From NCBI RefSeq assembly GCF_021462225.1, contig NC_061796.1, positions 48,713,613-48,777,612 on the forward strand: a stretch of 64,000 nt of DNA, read 5' to 3'. The notes under the pieces were generated by a model, which was not told where the DNA came from, ran no database searches, and saw only the letters and a program-made list of their open reading frames with translations. Position 1 is the stretch's first letter. Each line of letters opens with the position of its first letter. This document shows, piece after piece, positions 19,031-31,300 of this stretch. The translations under genes and the position numbers were made by a program. This stretch comes from Girardinichthys multiradiatus. Its lineage: Eukaryota > Chordata > Actinopteri > Cyprinodontiformes > Goodeidae.

Positions 19031-22000
19031 AATCAGTGTTGTAATAAGTGACATTGGACTTGTTTTTCTCTTAAGGGTCGGGTTGCGGTCTTTTGGACTT
19101 CTTTCTGAAGGTGAAGTTGCTTATTTGGGCTTGGCTTTCTTTCTGTGTGAAACCCATTGATTATCTCCAAGCTCCCTGCAGTAAAGCCAAACACGCGTGG
19201 TTGGTAGTTTGTCCTTTTCACGCTGCCGTTTCCTGGTCATCGCGCCCAGCCGAGTCGACAAACACACGAGTCCAGAGTGACGAGGCAGCGTGAGAATGAG
19301 ATGCAGCAAGTGGGGAAAATATGGAAGAAACATAAAATGTGTCTTTTCTATTAAACAGATTTTAAAGAAAGTCAGTTTGCTGTCATGTGTGCAAAATGCA
19401 CAAACTTTTAATCAGAGATTAAAAGTTTTTCAAACTATTTAAACAATTCAAAATTAATGTGGTGAAAGTGATGATCAGAATCTTGCTGCTGCCATAATAA
19501 CTGAATATATTTACACTGTTTACAAGCGGCCTCTGTTTTACGGAGGGTTCTGGGTTGCCTGTTGGGCTTATGTTCATAGAGTAGGTTGCTTGTTTCTCTC
19601 GTGAGATTTGGCAACACTGTTGCATATGTCTATGTAGGTTGGGGTGGGCTGCTCTCCCAGGGCGACATGCTGACGATCCGTCCCTGCCTACAGGACAGAG
19701 GTAGCATGAAGTCAGTCTGCTGCTGTTCCACCTGTAAGTATCTGAGTCTAGATCTTCTTCCCTGAGAACTCAGAGCTGTGGAGCTTCAGCTGAGGAACTC
19801 ATCACTGATCAAACCCTGAGTTGATCTCAGAAGGGCTTCTGTGACGTGACCGTTAGGATGAGCCACTGATAGTTTTAGCTCTGGAACAACCTTCCCTAGT
19901 GGCTGAGAGCACAGCTTCGGTTACATGATAATGACATTGTATCCAAAGGTCAGAGATACCACCTGGTCCATTTAACTGACTCACAGGAACCAAACTTGGA
20001 CCAAGAACTCCAAGAAAGAAGCCAAGCTAGAAACCAGAAGGTCCATTTTCTTCTGTGAAAGCACCTAATTATTGTGGTTTCCTCTCATTCTGTTGGATCC
20101 ACGTGAACACCTGTCTGCAGGTAGCAGGTTCAATGGACAAACCTTCAGTAGAGGTGCTGAAACGACCTCTGCTGCGTTATGGTGAAGGATTAGTTCTGAC
20201 CTTTCTCCTCCCCCCACCAGAGACCCTTGTCCACGACCAGCTATATGGAGAAGTCCCAACACAAGGAGTTAAAGATGGAGAGGGAGGAATAGGAGCAGCT
20301 CTTCCTTTCATTCTGAAACAGGAGGAGATGTCCCATGTTGGAGCTCCCTTCACTGCTGCTTCATCACTCATTGATAGGATCATCACAGCCCAACAGACGA
20401 CATCATGGTACCCAGTATAGTTCACAGTGGATGGAGGTCCACTTTCAGCAACCAGTCAGATGTTCCACCATATCCTCTCCAATGTTTAATGCTTAAAGAA
20501 AGTTCTGGGTCTCTGGCTGCAACCCAGCATCAGCCTTCACCCACCTGATGCTGCACACTGCTGATCAGATGGCTGAAAAAAGGCTCCTAAGATTTTTCCA
20601 GACCAATTCAGCTATTTGGAAATATTTCATGAAAAACAGGTACTGTTGTGGAAATGAAAGGAGCGCCACCTATCACTCTTAGCAGGTAATGCTGGTTCAA
20701 ACCCCCAACTGAGTGCAGACGGCCCGACTCATGAAGCAGCAGAACAAAAGCTCCAGGTTAAATCCAGACATTAGGTCTTCATCAGATTCTTCAGTACCAG
20801 AGACTGTGCCATTATCAATGGGTTTTATGAATGAATTATTATAGTTTTATTCTTTTAAATTAAAACATGAACCCAAAGCTTCTGTGTTCTCTGCAGGTTC
20901 TCCAGTTTCTTCCAGTCTGGGACACAGAGGAGGACGAGAAGAAGCCGGAGCTCCTCTTCATATGCCTGCTGGGTTTAATGTGAAGAAATGAACCTGGAAT
21001 TTACACGTCACACCTGTGTCTCTCCTCGCGCTTCATCTCCTCCATGTTCACACAGAGATCAGAGGCCTCAGCAGGGGAGATGTTTCTACAAAATGATTTG
21101 GGTTCCTCTACATAAACACTTCCTGTTCCACTTAATCACATCTGAACATTTCTTGTCTCTTCTCCATGTGAATTTCCTGCAGGAATCAGTGTGAGCTCCT
21201 CCTGCTCGTATTATTCAGTTTTGTCGGAGCTCTTTTCACAACATCCTCACGTAACCTCCTCTGAGACCCGGCAGCAGCAGCATTAGCGAATCAAATAGAA
21301 GGACAGAAACACAAAGACGAGAGCAGAACCGAGCTGCCGCCGGCGCTGTCCTACTTCTAGAAACTCTGCCTGCTGTAATATTTCAGCTGTTCCTAATTAA
21401 TGAATGGGATGCTATTCCTGTGATCATTCATCCCTTTTCTAGGTGCTGCTGTCTGAGGTTCTCAGAAGCTTCTGCATGCAGAATTTTACATGATGTTCTT
21501 TGAGGTTCTGATCAGTTCTAGCAGACCCAGGTGTGCCTTCTTCAGCTGTGTGATCCTATCACTGGAAACCCACTCTGTCATGGCTCAAAGTCCAAAGGAG
21601 GATTGTAGGTGTCTGGTTCTGAACAAACACAGAACCCAAAGATCAAACCTGGAATCTGACAAACTGGGATCTAAACAGAACCAGAATCAAACTGAAAGCA
21701 TGGTTGAAAACCTTCTTCAGGTCCACAGAACCCATCTGGACTGGATCATGACCTCCTCCCAGGAGTGAGGATCTGATCCTCAGCTCCACAGAAGAAACAC
21801 TGGTAGACACCAGCAGGGATGGGACCTGAAGAAGGAAGCCTTTGGGTTCTGGAGCAGCTGACAGTAACATGTGACACCATTCCTCCCATCCCATCAGCAC
21901 ATACCTGTAGATACATGGAGCTTTCTTCAGCAGCAGGTACCACACCTCTACGGCAGTGATAGGAACATCATGATGATGGAGAAAATGTGACTTTATCACA

Positions 22001-24880
22001 CCTGCGTTCAACAATCATATCTCTGTTTCCCTGCTGTTGGGTATTAGAAGCTTTGATGTGGATCTGGTTCAGAACATCTAGCGATGTGTTTGTTGGTCGA
22101 AGATTCCTGTGATGGTCTTAGTCTTTATCAGAACCAGGTTCACAGGAGCTCTGAAGAAGACCTGAGTCCCGGACCTGCAGCAGCACCGAGGAGTTACAGT
22201 TATAAGCTACGTTTTTTGACAGGAACCTCGTGGATCTTCAGCTTCTGGACCAAGCTGTGAAACAGCAGGTCTCCTTCCCTGCTGGTTCCTGCTAATATTA
22301 ACCTCTAAAAGCAGCTTCAAAACCTTCCCAACTGATCTTCTGACGTCTATGTTCTTTTTTATGATTAAATTCTAACAAAAGCAATTTTTGATGATGAATA
22401 TTAGATCTAACAGCCTGGAGGATTCCCTTCCAAGCGTCCTCTCACAGAGACATGAAGATAAAAACAGATTCTCCTAAGTCTGACCTGCTTTCAGTGAAGA
22501 CATGGTTGCTCGTCGATCACGAAGATCCTTTCCTGCTGAGAAGTTTCACATCATCACATGTTAGAAAATTATCTGAGAAACAAAGCGAACTGCAGCAGAA
22601 ATGAAAAAGGTCTGAAGCTCTGAAGATCCTGAAACTGCTGTAGATCCAGGAGCTTCTCCTCTCTGCTAAGGTTGGCGCTGCAGTTTGAAGTGGAGGTGGG
22701 AGGTATGAGAAGTAAACAGTGACACGAGGAGGAGGAGGAGGAGGAGGAGCATCCTAACAGAAGATGATTTTCAGCAGTAAAATTAGTCCTCTGTAAATTC
22801 AGTCTGATGTTTTTTCTTTGATTTTTAACTCTTATTGTTTTCGTTTTATTTTTAGATCTTCTGAGCTCCTGTAGTCTTCAGCTGTCTCTGTCCAACTGGA
22901 CTCCTGTCCTGTTCTGAAACGGATCAGCTGATGACCAGTGGATGCTAACTGGGAACCTGTCAGAGGAGTTCAGAGACCATTGCATCAAAAGCTCAGATTT
23001 TTCTGAATAAACTGATCCAAAACCCACTTCTGATCCACAGAACACAGCAGAACCAATCAAACCCAAAACTAAGACCTGAAGACATGGCTAATGTCCCAAC
23101 GGTCCAGTCCACTTCACTGAATAATTGAAATAGGCCATCTGGGAGCGCCACTGAGGAATCCAACAAAAGGCAAAAACCTGCATGGAAACTTGAGCCCTGG
23201 GTAACGGGACAGTCCAGAGAGCTCATCTGTTGGGACGGGTTACTGGACCTGAAACATTGGGCTGCAGCTGGGAGGCAGTGGGAACTGAGGAAAACTGAAG
23301 GAATAGCAGGAACAAAGAATATCCTGGGATCCCAGTTACTGAATAAAAGTAAACGTGGATAGAAGAACTAAACCTAAAACACAGAAGCCAGTGAGAACAT
23401 GGAACCAACATTCTCTCTAACTGCACTCTGAAGGAGAACCAATACAAGAACCCTATGGTTCTGTTCAGTTCTTCCCCTGCTGATGAAAACAATAATCATC
23501 CCTGTTGCTAGGCAACAAACTGGTTTCTGGTCCAACTTTATGGAAATGTAAGAACTGCTCCACTTTCTTAGCCCTGTATGGTGCTCCCACAGCGCCACCA
23601 TGTGTCAGTTTGAAGCATGAGCAGCAGCCAGAAAGCAGTGGAGTAAAGGTGGACTGCCTTTAACTGGGTTTAATGGTTTCATCTGACTGGTTCTGTTTTT
23701 TTTATGATGCTCCTCTGCACATCAGAGGAATGAAACAACACAGACCATAATGAGCTCCAGAACCAGCTCCTCTCTGACCCACTTTGGGTCCTGACCCTCA
23801 TCAGCCTCACCTGAACCCTGCTGCTGCTGAGCATCTTATTAAATTGCCTCACCTGTTTGAGGTCAGAGCAAAGTCTCAGTGACGGTCTGCAGCTTCAGTC
23901 AGAGCCATCCCAGGTCCAGCAGCTCCAGGTCCAGATGAAGCCCGATGACCCTGAGTTAAAAATAAAGTCTCCTCTGTTCTCCTAACAAGATAACATGTTC
24001 GGATTGTTCCAAAGAAGATAGTAAATCCAACATCTGACTGCAGAAGACCCAGTTTTGATCCTGTGGACAGTAAGAACCTGCTGGTGTACTCTTTGGGGTC
24101 TGAACAGTTTTCAGTCTCCACATGAAGCCTCAACCTCCATCCATCTCAAAAACCTCAGCAGAGTACAAGATTCCTGCCAGACCAGGACCCAGAAAACCTG
24201 CTGCATGCTTTAATTTTCAGCAGGTTAGGTGTGTTCACTGGTCTCTGTGAATGATTGGACAGCTGCAGCTCATCCTGACCAACACCAGGAACATGGCTCA
24301 GATGCCTGCAGTGCACAAATCCTTGAACTGGTCTTCAGTTTGGTTAAGAAATCTTGTTAATCTTCCTGGAGTTCAGATATGAGACTGGTTCACTCAGAGT
24401 TCCCATGACCAGAACTTAACAGTCTAACTCCCCGAGAACTTGAGATGATCCAGAAACTGTTGCTTTGTTTAGATCAGTAAAGAAACAGGAATGGTTCCTG
24501 TAGCTTTACATGAAAGGACAGAGATTATTTCATCATCACATGATTTGATCAGAAATGTGTTTTGATTTTGAATTTTACTGCTTCTTTGTTTACATGATGT
24601 TCTTCAGAACTTTGATATATCTGTGTTTGAATGGTTCAGTACCAAAGTCTAATTCTGTTCTGATCCAGTTTATGTGCTGAAAACAATCAGCCTGCCTCGT
24701 TCCTTGATTTATTTGTTGTTACGTTGCCACCTAGCGGTGAGCCATGAGAATAGAAACCCCGCTATGCTTTTGTAAAATTTATTGTAATGTTTGTTTACAA
24801 AGTATAAATGAAATATGAGACATCAGTTATGAAAACATGTTAGATTATACATACAGTAGAACATGTTTATAAAATAAATG
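19031..24880. other. Intergenic between kcnv1 and dek, no gene recognised
   Basis: I see no exon of a known family in about 5.8 kb. A simple (GGA)n tract lies at 22728-22750. A possible isolated exon-like segment near 19690-19730 (acceptor cctacag, donor gtaagt) has no supporting coding signal. A GC-rich pocket occurs at 21330-21352. Part may be kcnv1 upstream regulatory DNA, but that is only positional inference. Confidence 0.5.
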
Positions 24881-24894
24881 AACACAGAAATGGA

Positions 24895-25035
24895 CCAGGG
24901 CTGGGCGCAGTGTGGAGTTTCTCTCTCACCTTTTTCCACAGGGTGTGACAGGCAGGAGCAACCTCACAACTGTTGCTCATCAAGGAGCAATCAATGAGAG
25001 CTCTTAAGCTGCTGGAAACCAGGAGGAGGCATCAC
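24895..25035 (+). repeat. Diverged copy of the 17.95-kb LTR sequence
   Basis: The segment shares the order 'ggctgggYgcag', 'gtgacaggcagg', 'ctcatca', 'agctcttaag' and 'ctggaaaccaggaggaggYatca' with 17975-18110. Its outer limits are not resolved, and an L2 tail follows directly. Confidence 0.5.
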
Positions 25036-25039
25036 TTGA

Positions 25040-25168
25040 ATCTGACTGAACTGTTCAATGGTTACGATTAATTGAAATGTATGAACCTGACTTTTGTGAA
25101 GAGCCTTGAGACGACATGTGTTGTAAATTGGTGCTATATAAATAAAACTGAATTGAATTGAATTAGAG
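25040..25168 (+). mobile_element. L2 LINE 3' tail
   Basis: The segment has the signature 'cttgagacgacatgtgttg', then 'ggtgctatataaataaa' and (ctgaattgaatt), identical in kind to the 3' ends at 49380-49445 (plus) and, inverted, 40750-40810 and 55015-55110. It is heavily 5' truncated. Confidence 0.85.
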
Positions 25169-25941
25169 ATGCAATCAGACCAACAAGACCAGCTCAGAGA
25201 ATTGCTTGTTTAAATATTAATCATTCTGATTCTTACCTTTCCCTTAAGGTTATTACACTGAAGACTCTGGCCTGGCTTTTTCATCTTCGATCCGTCCCCG
25301 GTCTGGTGGATAAATGCTTGATTGTATTTATTACTGCTGAAAATCATCTCTTGTTTCCCTGGACCAGCAAGCACAAGGAAGGTACTCAGAACCAGAGAAC
25401 CACAGCTTGTGTCTGTCCACCCTCCAACTCCACTCACCTCCTGGAAGGAACTCCTCGCATCTCACGCCAACCTGTCAAACTCGGTTTCTGTGGCTTACCC
25501 ATCTTTACCGGAACATTTTCATCCACCTCCAAGAAAGCATCGTCTCAATCCTCTGCAAACCCACTATTCACTTACCTCCAAAACTCCTGCTCGTCTCTTC
25601 CTGAGTATTCTGATCCGCTGTGACCCGACTCTGGCTGGATCCAGAAACAGTCCCTTCCTGATAACAAACTTGTTGAACTTTCTCCTTGTCTCTGTGGTGG
25701 TTGCCATAGAGTCTCCTGGTCCCACAAAATATGACATATTCAGCTGCAATAAATCAGATATAATAATTTGCTCTGAGATCTATGAGATTGAAGGTCATAT
25801 GTGAGTTCAGTTCAAATGTGTTTGTGTTTGGGAGGAAATAAGAAAAACTGATAAGCATACAACCGAGCTTTTTGGTTATTAATATTTCTAGATTAGGGGT
25901 GCCTGGCTGTAGGACATTGAATCCTTGTCTAACATGTGAAC

Positions 25942-28108
25942 TAGAGGCTGACATTTTTTCGGGAGTCCCACGGGTCACGAGATTCCCGCGGGACGGGAGA
26001 CAGCGTCAGTAAAGATCACGTGATTGGGACGGTACAGGATAAAACATGAACTGGAGCAGACGGGATCGGGAGCTAATCAATAGGAGGGAAAATAAACTAG
26101 GATCAATTGTCTTTGGAAATGTAAAACTGAGACTTTTTTATAAACTTTAAGAAAATAAAACTTGGATCGACGCCGCCATTGTGTAGTTTTTTTCCAAGAA
26201 ACCTAAACTATAATGTGAGTCAAACGAACTACATGACCCACAAGCCAACAGTGCTTCTGATCGATGTTTTCCACCTGCGTTCAGGATGGAGGGAACAAAC
26301 GCAGGTGGAGAACTGGACGTAGTAAAATTGGATTAGCAACGTAAAGTCAGAAGTAAAGATTTATCTATTAAACTCATAGAGCTGACAGGAAAGTCACAAA
26401 TATTACTGAACTTCAGGAGAGTTGATGTTAACACGCAGTCTGCTGCTTGTAAAACGTGTTTAGTTGTAATCAAGTTCACCAGAGATTAAAGGACACTTGT
26501 TAGACAGATTCTGGATTAAATCAGTCCTGCTTCTCTTCATTCATCAAACCAAAAGTACCATCATGTGTCAAGTTTCATCTGACCAACAAAACTGCTGCAT
26601 TAAAGATTTAAGAGCCTTTGCCACAGTAGAGGGGAAAGGTACGGAAGCCCGTGAGGGGACATGGAGGTTGTTTTTGTTTTTTTGCGTCTCCACGCAATAC
26701 TTTTACGTTCGGCATTTTGGAGCAACAGCACAGATGATAAACTGCTCATAAAACAAACACTGATATGTCATTGATATGATTTATTTATCATATGCAGGTT
26801 AACATGCAGTAAACAATGTGATTAAATGTTTAGGATAAGAAGAACCGTTCAAATCACGATAAAAACAAAAACACTAATGGTGTACAAAAAAAAGTACCCA
26901 TCATGCAGCAGTAATAAGGAAATAAAGTGTCACAGATGTGGTTTCATGTAGTTTTATTGTTCAGTAGTTTGTTTGACAGCTTGTGGATAAAAACTGTCTT
27001 TTAGTCTGATTTGAAGATCATTTTATTTAAGGCTGATTTCAAAATAAAACTCAATAAATCTCAATAATGGGTGTAGTGTTTGTTTCATTTTTGCAGTTAT
27101 CTGGTTTGGAAACTATCCCACAAAATATTGCGAAATAACTCAAAGACTATTGCGTGAGAACACAAAAGAAAAAAATTCCCCATGTCCCCTCGTGGACCTC
27201 ATAGAAAGGCTTCATCAAGAGAAGATATTAAATAAATATGTTGTGAAATAGAAAAAAATGTAATGTACCATTAAATGTACAATTTATGTAATACATCATT
27301 AAATATTAATTTTTAATTACGTCATGTCGTCTTTAAAATTATACTTAATTATTCAGTGGCACATTTAATTGCATAATAGTCCATTTCATGATATAATGGT
27401 ACATTTATTGTTTCTAATGATGTATTAAATAAATAAATGGTACCTTTAATTTAATGGTACATTTAATGTTACATTTCTTTCATGTTACATTTACTTCACT
27501 TATGTAACATTCACAACATTTATTTATTTAATGATGATTTTATTGTATTAATTTTGTCCAGTTTGACCCTCCATTCTTGATGCCTGTATAGGAGGTCATG
27601 TCAGAATTTAAATCAGGTGTTCTGGAGCAGACAAACATCTAAAACTTGCAGGGAAGGGGTCCCTGAGGACCAGGGCTGTGAACCATTGAGGTACAGTTTC
27701 TAAATTATGAAGGTTTTGCCTTTTTACACTTTTGTTCAACAAGTACAGTTCTCTGACTAGGTGCATTTTTCTTTCATTTCAGCAACTTGAAACATAAAAG
27801 TGATGTCATTGTTCAAAGGAAACAATCACTTAATAAATGAGTAAAATACAACTATGTACATTTTTTTTATTCAACTAAGATAGACATGGTCTGTTTCCTT
27901 GTTTAATATTTTATTAGTTCTTTATTATTATTCTTTTTACTTTAACTAGCCTTTACTACAACTAAAAACAGGGACCTAACTGGTCCTTCAAAGAAAGAAA
28001 TGACCAAAAGACTAAATGAAGAAAACTAAAATGGGAGAGTCACAGGAGTGGGAGTCAATTTACCAGGAGTGGGACGGGAGAGAAAATCCACTCCCGTGTC
28101 ACCCTCTA
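25942..28108. mobile_element. hAT-like non-autonomous DNA transposon (~2.17 kb)
   Basis: The terminal inverted repeats are TAGAGGCTGACA at 25942 and TAGAGGGTGACA in complement ending at 28108. The flanking 8-bp sequences ATGTGAAC (25934-25941) and CTGTGAAC (28109-28116) differ at one base. An 8-bp duplication with a TA-G start fits the hAT superfamily. Subterminal G/C-rich 'cgggag' motifs recur inside both ends. No transposase ORF is present, so it is non-autonomous. It ends roughly 100 bp before the dek CpG-rich first exon. Confidence 0.65.
26640..27200. repeat. Inner inverted repeat inside the hAT-like element (possible nested MITE)
   Basis: 'gtgaggggacatgg' near 26651 faces 'ccatgtcccctcgtgg' near 27181, and 'cacgcaata' near 26691 faces 'tattgcgtg' near 27150. 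The matched arms suggest a nested small transposon or an old foldback. No target duplication was determined. Confidence 0.5.
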
Positions 28109-28179
28109 CTGTGAACTCTGCCTGTTCTTGGGTCCCGTGGCTGTGCAGCAGGGGGCGGTATTGAGACAAACTCTTAACA

Positions 28180-28312
28180 CATGTAAACGTCATTATGTCT
28201 AATCCAATAAGCGGAGCTGCCGCCGCCGTGGTCCCGCCCAGAAAGCATCTCGCCCTGATGACTGACTGACAGCTGAGTGGCGGTGTGGTTCGGTTCGGAT
28301 CTCTGGGAGCAG
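28180..28312 (+). promoter_or_regulatory. dek: dek CpG-rich promoter region and untranslated exon 1
   Basis: There is a CpG-dense stretch with a GC box-like cccgccc at about 28233. An exon-like end GGAGCAG/GTAAAC at 28312 can splice to the acceptor TTCCTGTCAG at 29879, 20 bases before the start codon. CpG-rich sequence continues in intron 1 to about 28760. The transcription start is not visible directly. Confidence 0.6.
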
Positions 28313-31300
28313 GTAAACTTTTCTCGGCTGCGTTTTGGCCGTGGGAGGATGGGCCTGCGGCTGGTTCTGGTTCTTCCTGTGTTCGGAAACGTTAGCCGTA
28401 TGTTACTGAAGCTAACAGCGAGCTAGCAGCTAACTGCTCCCTACTGGTTGAAGTTAACAGGTCTTTAAACTGGTTAAACTGGACATCGGTGGTTACTAAC
28501 CGTTAACTAGCGGGTCAGCCCCACAAGGACTCAGATGGATCACTACTACCAGAATGTATCCCCCAGTCTGTCTGCATATCTTTGTGATGGCTAACTATCA
28601 GCTAACCGACGACTAGCATGTTCAAGTTTCCGCGCGCCAACTCTCGTGCACGTGATGCAAATAAAGAAAGTCCGCTCCCTGTGCGCGCGCCTGATTCCTG
28701 TGACCGCGCTGAAAGTTGTCAACATACCAGAGGTGCTGGACTCCGTTCAGATTTCGGAAGATTTAATTAAAAACACGCATCTTTTCGGTTAAACGGGGTT
28801 AACTTCTATTCATTATTACTACAAGTAAGTCATCAAAGGTTCGGCCACAGTTCGGCATCAGTGTGACCGCGCAGAACCCAGCAGCCAGGAACAGAACCAG
28901 GTGAACTCAAATAGGGTTCAGTGGGTCTGACCTATTAACCCTTGGTAGTTTTTACCCCGCAGGTCCAAATAAAGCTGTGATAAAACGTCAGCATTTGCCC
29001 TTTTTGTCATTACAAGCCCAATTCATTCTCAGGAAAAACGCGAAATATGCATCATACTAGGTTAGTAATGGATAAGTTATTTTCATGCAATATTATTGTT
29101 TGGACATTGTTTTGTTTTTGTCCCAGAAATTAAGATTTTTTATGTTTTTTACTTTGAGGCCCAAAACATTCTTCTCTAGAGATTCATGAAAATGTTTCAC
29201 TTTGACCACATCAGATGATATTTGGTCACTGCAGACCTGATTGAAAGTTTTGTTTTGTGTTTTTTTTTTCTTTATTTGCTCAATTTTGAGAATCAGCTTT
29301 ATTGGCCAAGGTTGTGTTCGCAAACAAGGAATTTGACTTGATGTGTCCAGACATCAAGTATATAACTTTAAGATAAAACTATATGAACGTAATACGCTTG
29401 TAAATCAACATTTTTGTCATTGGATGTCATTGGTTTGTCTAGATTTCCTGATGACCTGAACTCCACACCAAAACGTTCAAACATTCAAATATGCGAGGAT
29501 TACAGTATATCAGAAATGTATTTACAATGGGAGTTGATGGGATCAAACTGGTATTGAGGGTAAAGAGTGTAGGCACATGGAACTTGCATAGGACTCCTGT
29601 TCTATGCAGCGTGCAGTTCAGGGGTCATGACATCTTACAGGTAACAAACAACCCTGGCTACATTTCATGTGGTCAGGTTTGAAAGGGACTGACCTATTGA
29701 GAATTTTAAAAGTAAGATGGAGTTGTTTGAGCCCAATGGTGGCCTGAGGGTTAAAGCAGTTTTGACTTTGCAGCCACAGATCTGCAATAGTTTAGCTCGT
29801 CAGAGAAAAACAGAACCGCTTGAGAACTTTGTCTGTCCTCTGCTGATTGACCATCTACAACTTATGTGTTTCCTGTCAGAAATAAAGCTAGGACAGACAT
29901 GGGTGACGTGGTGGAGGAAGCGATGGACAGCTCTGCTGTGTCCGAGGAGGAAGTGGGTGATCTGCAGAGAGGAGAGTCGATTCCACGTAGAAGCTGCTCA
30001 AAGATATCAGGTATTCAGTTTCCCTCTGTTCTTCGTCAGTCTGCCGGGTCTCTGCAGCCGGTATCAGACAGAACTGTAACGCTGAACGATTTGATTCCTG
30101 CTGCAGATGTGGGAGAAATCATTGAAGGAAAGCGGGCCAAGAAGACAGTGGAGAGGCTGGACTTTCAGGCTCCAAAAGTCAAGGAGAAGCTAAAAATTGC
30201 AGTCGGTAAAACCTGAAGAAGCTTCAGTCTGCAGGCACATCCTGATCCGTGACTGGAACCTGATTGCTCGCTTGTTTCTGATGTTTTCAGGCAGAGGTGA
30301 TAAACTGGGAGACATTCCTCGGACCAACTACGAGATCAACAAGAGGAAAGCAGACGAGCTGAAGCTGCTGCACTCCATCCTGTTCGACAGACCCGGAAAG
30401 GTAAAAATCCTGGACTGAGACTCCATGGAAATCAGTGCTGATTGCAGGGTAGCTGTCAGAACATAAAAGTTCCCAATAACCCAATACCATCACCTCCAAC
30501 GGTTCCATGTTCACACATCTGTGATGGAACCCAGAAAAGAAATGAATTTAGTCGGACTAGGATGTCCATGCAGGGAACCTGACTGTGGAGACATCCAGTC
30601 ACAGCAGACTCGTTCCGGGTGTGTTCAGTGTGAAAACGCCTCCTCAGTGGTTCCGCTGAGTTTAACGAATCTCATGGATCATCTCATTGATCAGGTTCTG
30701 CTCAGAACCTCCGTGTTTCAGTAGAAGCTGCGTTACAAAAGGGAAACACGCAGAAGTTGAAGGTTTTGGATTTAAAGACCAAGTCGGGTCAGATCAAAGA
30801 ACAGGTCAAGAACCAACTGATCCAGACCCCCAAACTCCCCCAGCCTTCTGTGTTGCTCCGCCCCCGCCTGGATGATGTCAGATTCAGTCTCAGCAGATCT
30901 CTACAGAACTGAGCAGCTCAGTCTGACGTTCAGCATGGTTCTGATCAGAGATTCATCAGGGATTTTTGGAAACCTCGAACTTTCTGGTCCGGATTTTTAG
31001 CTGGTTTCGTTGTTTCATCCAAGAACTGTAAAGAGGTACAAAAAACACATTTTTCCCTACTGTCAGCAGTAAAAAATATATATATATAAAAAATCATCCT
31101 GCAGGTTCTGGGACAAAAGGATCTGGACAGGTAAAAGAATTACAGGATATGTCCTCCAGCTGTGTCCATCTAACAAGCTCTGATTGACTCAACCATTTAT
31201 TTACTGCTGCTCTAAAGGATCAGTTAGTAAATCTCTAGTTACGTAGCAGCTTTCTGAGACTGCAGTAACAAAGGGCCTCATAACAACAGTCAGTCGGTCA

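Noticed and set aside
19680..19740. Exon-like segment with acceptor and donor sequences
   Set aside because: Splice-like strings of this quality occur by chance; there is no coding motif and no neighbouring exon.
25322..25804. 160-residue plus-strand ORF
   Set aside because: Low-complexity Ser/Pro/Leu-rich translation next to repeat DNA; no family resemblance.
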